A stretch of DNA of 64,000 nt from VRUE01 sp963702035 (GTDB taxonomy: Bacteria > Actinomycetota > Thermoleophilia > Solirubrobacterales > 70-9), in assembly GCA_963702035.1 (NCBI GenBank), contig OY969700.1:372001-436000 (forward strand), given 5' to 3'. This document shows positions 59,518-64,000 of this stretch, piece after piece. The notes beneath the pieces are model-generated. The model searched no databases. It worked only from the letters and a program-made list of their open reading frames with translations, and was not told where the DNA came from. How positions within the stretch are numbered: position 1 is the stretch's first letter; each line of letters opens with the position of its first letter. The translations under genes were made by a program, and so were the position numbers.

Positions 59518-60231
59518 ATGCTGTATCGCGCCTATGTGGACGAGGCGGGAGATCTTGGCTTTTCTCCCAGATCCTCTCGATATTTCGTCGCGTCCGCGGT
59601 GATCGTCTACGACGAGAACGACGCCCAGTTGCGTTCGGAACTCGCAGGCCTCCGATCGTCGTTGGGCCGGCGCCCCAAGCATGCTTTGCATTTCGTCAAG
59701 CTCAGCCATTCCAAGCGGCTCAAGGCAGTTCAGGAGGTGGCGAACTCTTGTCTTGCCTCAATCGCCAACGTGGTGATCCACAAGGATCTGATTGGGCAGC
59801 CGTATGCCGTCCGTGAAGCCGCCGGTATCGCGCGGCCTAATCCGATCTACCCCTGGGCTTTACGGTTACTGCTCGGGCGAATTTCCCGGTGTGTCGATGA
59901 AGAGGGCGGCGATGAAGCGGTTGTGACGTTCAGTCAACTGAAGGGATTCAGGCCGCGCAAGCTCCATGACTACCGGGTTGCGCTCGAAGCCTCGAGCGGA
60001 GTTAACATCCGGTGGTCAGTCTTCGAAGGCCATCCTCTTCGTATCGACGGGCCGAATGCCGTTGAACTGCTCCAGCTCGCCGATATCACCGCGTCCGCCC
60101 TGTTTCGAGCGATCGAACCGGATCGGTTCGGCAATACAGAGCGGCGGTATCTCCACGAACTCAGGCCAAAGCTCTACCGGCGAGCGGGGGGCAAATATCA
60201 CGTCTTACGGGCTCAAGACGTTCCCGACTGA
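59518..60231 (+). CDS. DUF3800 protein
   Basis: 237 residues. Starts YRAYVDEAGDLGFSP, the DUF3800 N-terminal motif, and has HALHFVKLSHSKR, and a C-terminal NAVELLQLADITASALFRAIEPD, with acidic residues that suggest an RNase H-like fold. These proteins are common on mobile elements and in defence regions. Codon GC is lower than in neighbours. A 217-bp gap before it has no gene. Function unknown. Confidence 0.8.
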   Translation: MLYRAYVDEAGDLGFSPRSSRYFVASAVIVYDENDAQLRSELAGLRSSLGRRPKHALHFVKLSHSKRLKAVQEVANSCLASIANVVIHKDLIGQPYAVREAAGIARPNPIYPWALRLLLGRISRCVDEEGGDEAVVTFSQLKGFRPRKLHDYRVALEASSGVNIRWSVFEGHPLRIDGPNAVELLQLADITASALFRAIEPDRFGNTERRYLHELRPKLYRRAGGKYHVLRAQDVPD

Positions 60232-60298
60232 GGTTTCCAACCCCGATGGTCCGCCGGCTTTCCTTCGCGACTTCTGAGTTGGCGCTGCGATCAACGAC

Positions 60299-60348
60299 AA
60301 AAAGGCCCCGACCGCATAACCCTGCAGAGTCAGAGGCGGGCCCGGGGC
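60299..60348 (-). terminator. Minus-strand terminator candidate
   Basis: Stem GCCCCG/CGGGGC (60305-60310 with 60343-60348) with a 32-nt loop, followed on the minus strand by CTTTTT. Serves the minus genes at 60369-61094. Confidence 0.5.
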
Positions 60349-60368
60349 GACTCAGACAACATAGCGCA

Positions 60369-60647
60369 TCAGTTATTCGCCGGAGCGACGGTCTCAAGCT
60401 CACGGCCGATCGCCTCGGTCTCTTCGAGGCCCGTGTCGTCGAGCTCCTGGGAGCAGACGATGCGGAAGCGGCCCGTGCCGATGGCCGAGTCCGGCACGAC
60501 CGGCAATCCGCGGATCTCCTCCCAGCCCAGCCGTTCGATCTCAAAGGGGTTCATCCGCACTTCCGCCGCCGGGAACGGGCAGTTGCGGTTGTGCTGGTCG
60601 ATCGCTTTGGAGATCGCCTCCAGGTTCTTCGCCTCGGGGGAAGCCAT
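60369..60647 (-). CDS. Hypothetical protein
   Basis: 92 residues. Contains MNPFEIERLGWEEIRGLPVVPDSAIGTGRFRIVC, with three aspartates or glutamates and ending VAPANN. No family recognised; similar small proteins occur beside phage or exported hydrolases, but I claim none. ATG start. It follows the cupin gene by 30 bp on the same strand. Confidence 0.6.
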   Translation of the reverse strand: MASPEAKNLEAISKAIDQHNRNCPFPAAEVRMNPFEIERLGWEEIRGLPVVPDSAIGTGRFRIVCSQELDDTGLEETEAIGRELETVAPANN

Positions 60648-60677
60648 CGCGCTCAGTTTAAAAGGCGTGCGGCACGG

Positions 60678-61094
60678 CTACAGCGTGCCGCCGGTCTCGT
60701 ACGGCTCGCCGGGGGTGGCGCCGATGACGAGGAGGCGGATGCCTGCCGGACCCGGGGTGACCTTGCGCTTTACGTCGGGGCCGACGCGGGCGATGTGGTC
60801 GGCGTCGATCGGGTACCGCTCCCCGTCGGCTTCGAGGGTGCCCGAGCCCCGCAAAGCCGCGTAGACCTCCTCCTGGCCGAGTTGCTGGGGGCGTTTGGCG
60901 AACATCTGGCCGCCTATCCCCTCCTCTGAGTGGTCGTGCTCGGGGTAGTCGTTCGCGCCGGATGCGAGGTCGATGATCGAGATGCCGAAGGCGCTGACGC
61001 CGAGTCCGGCGGCGGCTTTATGGAACTTGATCCCGTCGAAGAAGCCGTCGATTGCGTCGATCTGATCAATCGCGACGTGAGTCAGGTCGGCCAT
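60678..61094 (-). CDS. Cupin-fold protein
   Basis: 138 residues. Cupin motif 1 SGANDYPEHDHSEEGIGGQMF with H-x-H and Glu, and motif 2 HIARVGPDVKRKVTPG, where the normal His is absent. DUF-like single cupin with an N-terminal alpha helix. Substrate unknown. ATG 61094. Confidence 0.78.
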   Translation of the reverse strand: MADLTHVAIDQIDAIDGFFDGIKFHKAAAGLGVSAFGISIIDLASGANDYPEHDHSEEGIGGQMFAKRPQQLGQEEVYAALRGSGTLEADGERYPIDADHIARVGPDVKRKVTPGPAGIRLLVIGATPGEPYETGGTL

Positions 61095-61151
61095 GTCGCG
61101 ATGCTACCCGGAAGCGGTTCCGCGGAACCACCCTTCGCCCGTTCCGGCGGG

Positions 61152-61763
61152 TCAACGGTCTTCAGTAGGCGAATCGGCGCCCTGCCGCGGTCTATCCCTG
61201 GCGCGCAGAAGTCGAGCGCCCAGGCCCCAGAGCACGTACGCAACCGCGACGACGATCAGGATCCACTTGACGCTCGCACAGACGGTGGCGAGAACCGGCG
61301 CCGCCGAGCCCCCATTGCCGCCGACGGTCAGCAGCAGGAAGGCGTTCTCGCCGGCGTCGAAGACTGCCGCCGCTGCCGCGAACCATGGGACCACGCGCCC
61401 GGCCGAGGCGAGCGCTCGGCGGCCGCGCAGGCGGCCAAAGTCGCGGGTGGCGAGGCCGGCGAGGGTGACGAAGGCGCCGTAGCTCGCCATGAAGCCGTAG
61501 TCGACGATCAACGAGAGGCGCACCGAGTCGCGGCCGTCGGCTCCCCATTCGCTGAGGAAGCGCGCGGCGCGGTCGGCGTTGCGCACGAACTCGAACGCGA
61601 CGATCCCCGGCGTGCCGCTCGGCAGGCTGCGCTCGATGATCCCGAGCGCGATCCAGAAGGCGGCGGTCGAAACCCCGGTCAGGACGATCCACTGTCAACG
61701 CGAGAGGGCGATCGACGTATTGTCGTGGATCGGCCAGACGAGGGGCTTGTTTGACGGGAGCAT
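61152..61763 (-). pseudogene. Four-helix membrane protein with in-frame TGA
   Basis: The C-terminal part (from GTG 61586) reads as three or four helices and a charged tail. Its true first helix, QWIVLTGVSTAAFWIALGII, lies upstream in the same frame, preceded by TGA at 61697-61695. Above it sits an N-terminus in frame: ATG at 61763, MLPSNKPLVWPIHDNTS. One stop codon (CGT TGA CAG) therefore splits an apparently complete 204-codon gene. It may be a nonsense mutation, sequencing error, or the start may be internal. Confidence 0.6.
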
Positions 61764-62215
61764 TCGAAGCGGCAAGGCGGAACCCGGTCACGGGCCTGCT
61801 CGCCTGCGCCGTCGGGTTCGCCGCGGTGCTCGTGCTCGCCTACTGGGCAGACCCCGTCCCGAGGTGGGACGAGAGCCTCCTGCTCGCGGTTCGCGCTTCC
61901 CCGGGCACCTTCGCCAACGACTTTGCCTTCGCTGTCGAGCGCCTCGTCAGCCCCCTCGCCCAGGTCGGCTGGACCGTGCTCGCGGCGCTGCTCGCCCTCT
62001 GGCTGCGCCGCCCGCGCCTGCGCCCGGCGACCGCGGCGATCGGCGCCGCCTTCACTCTCGCCGTCTCCGTCGGCCTGCTCGTCCTCGATTACCACTACCC
62101 GAGCGACGTGGTGGGCGGATGGCTGGTCGCGCTCGGCTGGTGCTTCGCTTTGGTCGCGCTGCAGCGGTGGAAGGACGGCAGGACTTCCGCCGCCGGGCAA
62201 CGCCGTACCGTCTGA
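61751..62215 (+). CDS. PAP2-like phosphatase remnant lacking the PSGH motif
   Basis: 154 residues, TTG start. Ends in LDYHYPSDVVGGWLVALGW, the third phosphatase signature (H-x-x-x-D). The first (K-x6-RP) and second (PSGH) motifs are absent; between LSSPLAQVGWTVLAALLALW and RRPRLRP about 40-60 residues of the usual core seem deleted. Four hydrophobic helices remain. Probably catalytically dead. Confidence 0.7.
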   Translation: MTGAFEAARRNPVTGLLACAVGFAAVLVLAYWADPVPRWDESLLLAVRASPGTFANDFAFAVERLVSPLAQVGWTVLAALLALWLRRPRLRPATAAIGAAFTLAVSVGLLVLDYHYPSDVVGGWLVALGWCFALVALQRWKDGRTSAAGQRRTV

Positions 62216-62304
62216 GTCGTGGCACTTCACGGCCGGCCCCGCGTGATCGCGCACCTCGACATGGATACATCTGCAAAACTGTCTATGTCGAGAGGAGAGC
62301 GCGA

Positions 62305-63837
62305 ATGGCTGAGCAGAAAGCGAAGGTTACGGCCGACAAGGGGCTTCCGCTAGACGGATATGTCCGGGTCTCCCGGGTCGGAGGTCGTAAAGGCGAGGGC
62401 TTCATCTCGCCGGATGTGCAGGAGCAAGCCATCCTCGACTGGGCGAAGCGGAACAGCCGCGAGGTCGTCGTCCGTCCCCACGAGTTGAACGTCTCGGGCG
62501 GCACGATGGATCGGCCGATCTTCAACGAACTGATGGAGCGCGTTCGCAGCGGTGAGTCGGGCGGGATCGTCGTTTACAAGACTGATCGCTTTGCCCGGAG
62601 CCTTTTGGGAGCCGTGACCACGCTCGCCGAGCTCGGGCAACACAACGCTGCCTTCGCGTCTGTGACCGAGCCACAGCTGGATTACTCGACCCCTGCCGGG
62701 CAGGCATTCCTACACATGCTGTTCGTCTTTGCCGAGTTCGTGCGGGCGACCATCAAGGAGTCCTGGCCCATCTCGGCCCGCAAAGCCATCGAAAGAGGCG
62801 TGCACATCTCCCCCGCCCCGTACTTCGGCTATTACAAAGGCGAGGACGGCCGTCTCATCCCCAGCCCGGAGGCTCCGCTGGCTGTCGAGGTCTTTGAGCG
62901 GCGCGGCCTCAATCGCGAGCCCTGGGCGCAGATCGCCGGGTGGCTCAACGAGGTCGCGCCCAAAGAAAAGGGGCAATGGGTCGCAGCGACCGTGCAGCGT
63001 CTCTGCGCGAACCGCATCTATCGCGGCGAGGCCAGCCGTTACGTCAAGCAGAACGTGGACGGGCGCGATCCGATTGTCAACCGCGACGCGCACCCTGCGT
63101 TGGTCAGTGAGGAGCTTTGGCGGGCCTCTCAGATGGTGCGCACGGCCACGGGGCGCAAAACGCCGCCGGCGCTTCTCCTGAGCGGCGTCGCCCGCTGCGC
63201 CGGGTGCCGCTACCGGATGAGCAAGGGGTCCGGCCCGAAGGGCGAGGTCCTGTATCGCTGCCGGGGCGCTCACGCGAGCGGCCAATGTCAGGAACGCGCC
63301 CTCATCAAGGCCGACGCGCTGGATGAATACCTGGAGGAAGCGTTCCTCGACGGGCTCGACCAGGAAGCGGAAGCGGTTCCCGACACCACTGATCGCGACG
63401 ATGCGTTGCGCGCGCTCGAGGAGGCCCGCGCCGCAACTGAGGACTTTCGGCAGGACACCGCCGCTCGCAAGAAGCTCGGCCCGGCTTGGCATGACTGGCT
63501 TGACGCCTACCTCAAGGGGGAGCGCGACGCCGAAGCGAAGCTCGCCCAGGTGCAGGACGCGAGTAGCGCTACCGGCCGGGTTCGGCTACTCCGAGACGAC
63601 TACCTGGCGCTTCCGCTTGCTGAGCGTCGCACGGTCCTTGCGGGGGCGGTCAACGCGGTGATGGTCCGTCGCTCGCGCGGGCGGGGTCGGAACGTCGATC
63701 CGACGCCCGAGCGGACGCGAATCCTTTGGCGTGGCGAAGCCCCCGACGACCTCCCCCGGCAGCGCCGCCGAAACACGATCCGACCCTTCGTCTTTGACGG
63801 GAATGATGTCCCAGCCGGGGTTCCGGTTGCGGAATGA
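62305..63837 (+). CDS. Large serine recombinase (phage/ICE integrase)
   Basis: 510 residues. N-terminal resolvase domain with catalytic Ser in DGYVRVSRVGG (about residue 24), VVYKTDRFARS, and FAEFVRATIKES; recombinase domain (about 190-290: SPAPYFGYYKGEDGRL, VQRLCANRIYRGE), a zinc ribbon CAGCRYRM... YRC and coiled coil near the C-terminus. AGGAG precedes the ATG by 7 bp. An imperfect repeat CGACAT/ATGTCG (62254-62290) lies upstream. Likely marks a mobile element extending to the right beyond the window. Confidence 0.88.
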   Translation: MAEQKAKVTADKGLPLDGYVRVSRVGGRKGEGFISPDVQEQAILDWAKRNSREVVVRPHELNVSGGTMDRPIFNELMERVRSGESGGIVVYKTDRFARSLLGAVTTLAELGQHNAAFASVTEPQLDYSTPAGQAFLHMLFVFAEFVRATIKESWPISARKAIERGVHISPAPYFGYYKGEDGRLIPSPEAPLAVEVFERRGLNREPWAQIAGWLNEVAPKEKGQWVAATVQRLCANRIYRGEASRYVKQNVDGRDPIVNRDAHPALVSEELWRASQMVRTATGRKTPPALLLSGVARCAGCRYRMSKGSGPKGEVLYRCRGAHASGQCQERALIKADALDEYLEEAFLDGLDQEAEAVPDTTDRDDALRALEEARAATEDFRQDTAARKKLGPAWHDWLDAYLKGERDAEAKLAQVQDASSATGRVRLLRDDYLALPLAERRTVLAGAVNAVMVRRSRGRGRNVDPTPERTRILWRGEAPDDLPRQRRRNTIRPFVFDGNDVPAGVPVAE

Positions 63838-63905
63838 ACGCCGGTAAGCGGCGAATCCCGCCCGCTTGGCCGCATCGGGCATAGCTGGTTGGTGTGCCGG
63901 TAGCT

Positions 63906-64000
63906 TCACCACGGCACCTCCTCGGCCACGCCGACCTTGCCCTGAGCGGCTGCGACTTTGATCGCCCGCTTGACTGCACGGCGGGTACCGCCGGGCGGAC
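63906..64000 (-). CDS. Partial gene (C-terminus) of unknown function
   Basis: Minus-strand frame open to the window edge: ...PPGGTRRAVKRAIKVAAAQGKVGVAEEVPW and stop TGA at 63908-63906. Basic helical region; no family claimed. Converges on the recombinase, 69 bp away. Confidence 0.5.
   Translation of the reverse strand, partial: PPGGTRRAVKRAIKVAAAQGKVGVAEEVPW

Noticed and set aside
63586..63912. Minus-strand frame with a good Shine-Dalgarno antisense to the recombinase 3' end
   Set aside because: Overlaps conserved recombinase C-terminus by about 250 bp and its latter half is low-complexity shadow.

Overview
The window is chromosomal DNA from a high-GC actinobacterium, most likely class Thermoleophilia (a Solirubrobacter/Conexibacter-like lineage). 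The reasons are its strongly GC-biased codons, GTG/TTG starts with 1-8 bp gene overlaps, tRNAs without encoded CCA, MurT/GatD lipid II amidation genes, a VKOR-DsbA pair, and secreted RTX proteins with a C-terminal Ig-like domain. The class assignment is inference from gene content.

Layout. 1-3800: end of an LtrA-like gene, tRNA-Cys, then an accessory patch with a Doc toxin and small upstream partner, and a DUF2188-DUF6119 (TIGR04141) pair. 3830-9000: VOC, GNAT, zwf, tRNA-Val, cupin, and a large membrane protein. 9018-18000: translation genes thrS, infC, rpmI-rplT, an rRNA methylase and pheST, with wecB sitting antisense between infC and rpmI. 17968-24400: argC-J-B-D-G translationally coupled behind pheT, without argF or argH. 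24400-29400: cell-wall hydrolase, an IS1595-type element inside a coiled-coil gene, ftsK. 29485-43640: rodZ-like, cinA, thpR, recA, short rny, cupredoxin, miaB, miaA, dapF, dapL-like, MBL hydrolase, NAD epimerase, hflX, dut. 43635-50220 (minus): methyltransferase, lipid kinase, murT, methyltransferase, gatD and an RTX protein in one tight run. 50248-53483: cyclophilin, peroxiredoxin, hydrolase, VKOR-DsbA. 53588-58455 (minus): methyltransferase, a HicA-like pair, SDR, thiolase, FUSC-like protein. 58500-64000: CcdA, DUF3800, small genes, a PAP2 remnant and a large serine recombinase at the right edge.

The most unusual signal is not a protein. Several nested palindromic elements sit at gene 3' ends and sometimes inside genes. 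Family 1 (11791-11907, 36610-36721, 39579-39695) has a conserved core flanked by perfectly paired outer arms whose sequence differs at every locus, so the stems covary. Family 2 (8382-8539 and 47337-47438) shares flanks and architecture and occurs once in frame inside a membrane-protein gene. Two further G-rich long palindromes (40538-40639, 43026-43178) share a 12-base motif. An imperfect palindrome lies in frame inside pheT. They look like structured RNA, bidirectional terminators or a mobile palindromic repeat.

Other points of note: DapF with both catalytic cysteines replaced by serine, a MiaA and a PAP2 protein that look internally deleted, an anchorless RNase Y, an exact IS insertion with 8-bp target duplication, and three single-base frameshifts in otherwise convincing genes (DUF6119, the 7094 membrane protein, murT) that may be assembly errors.
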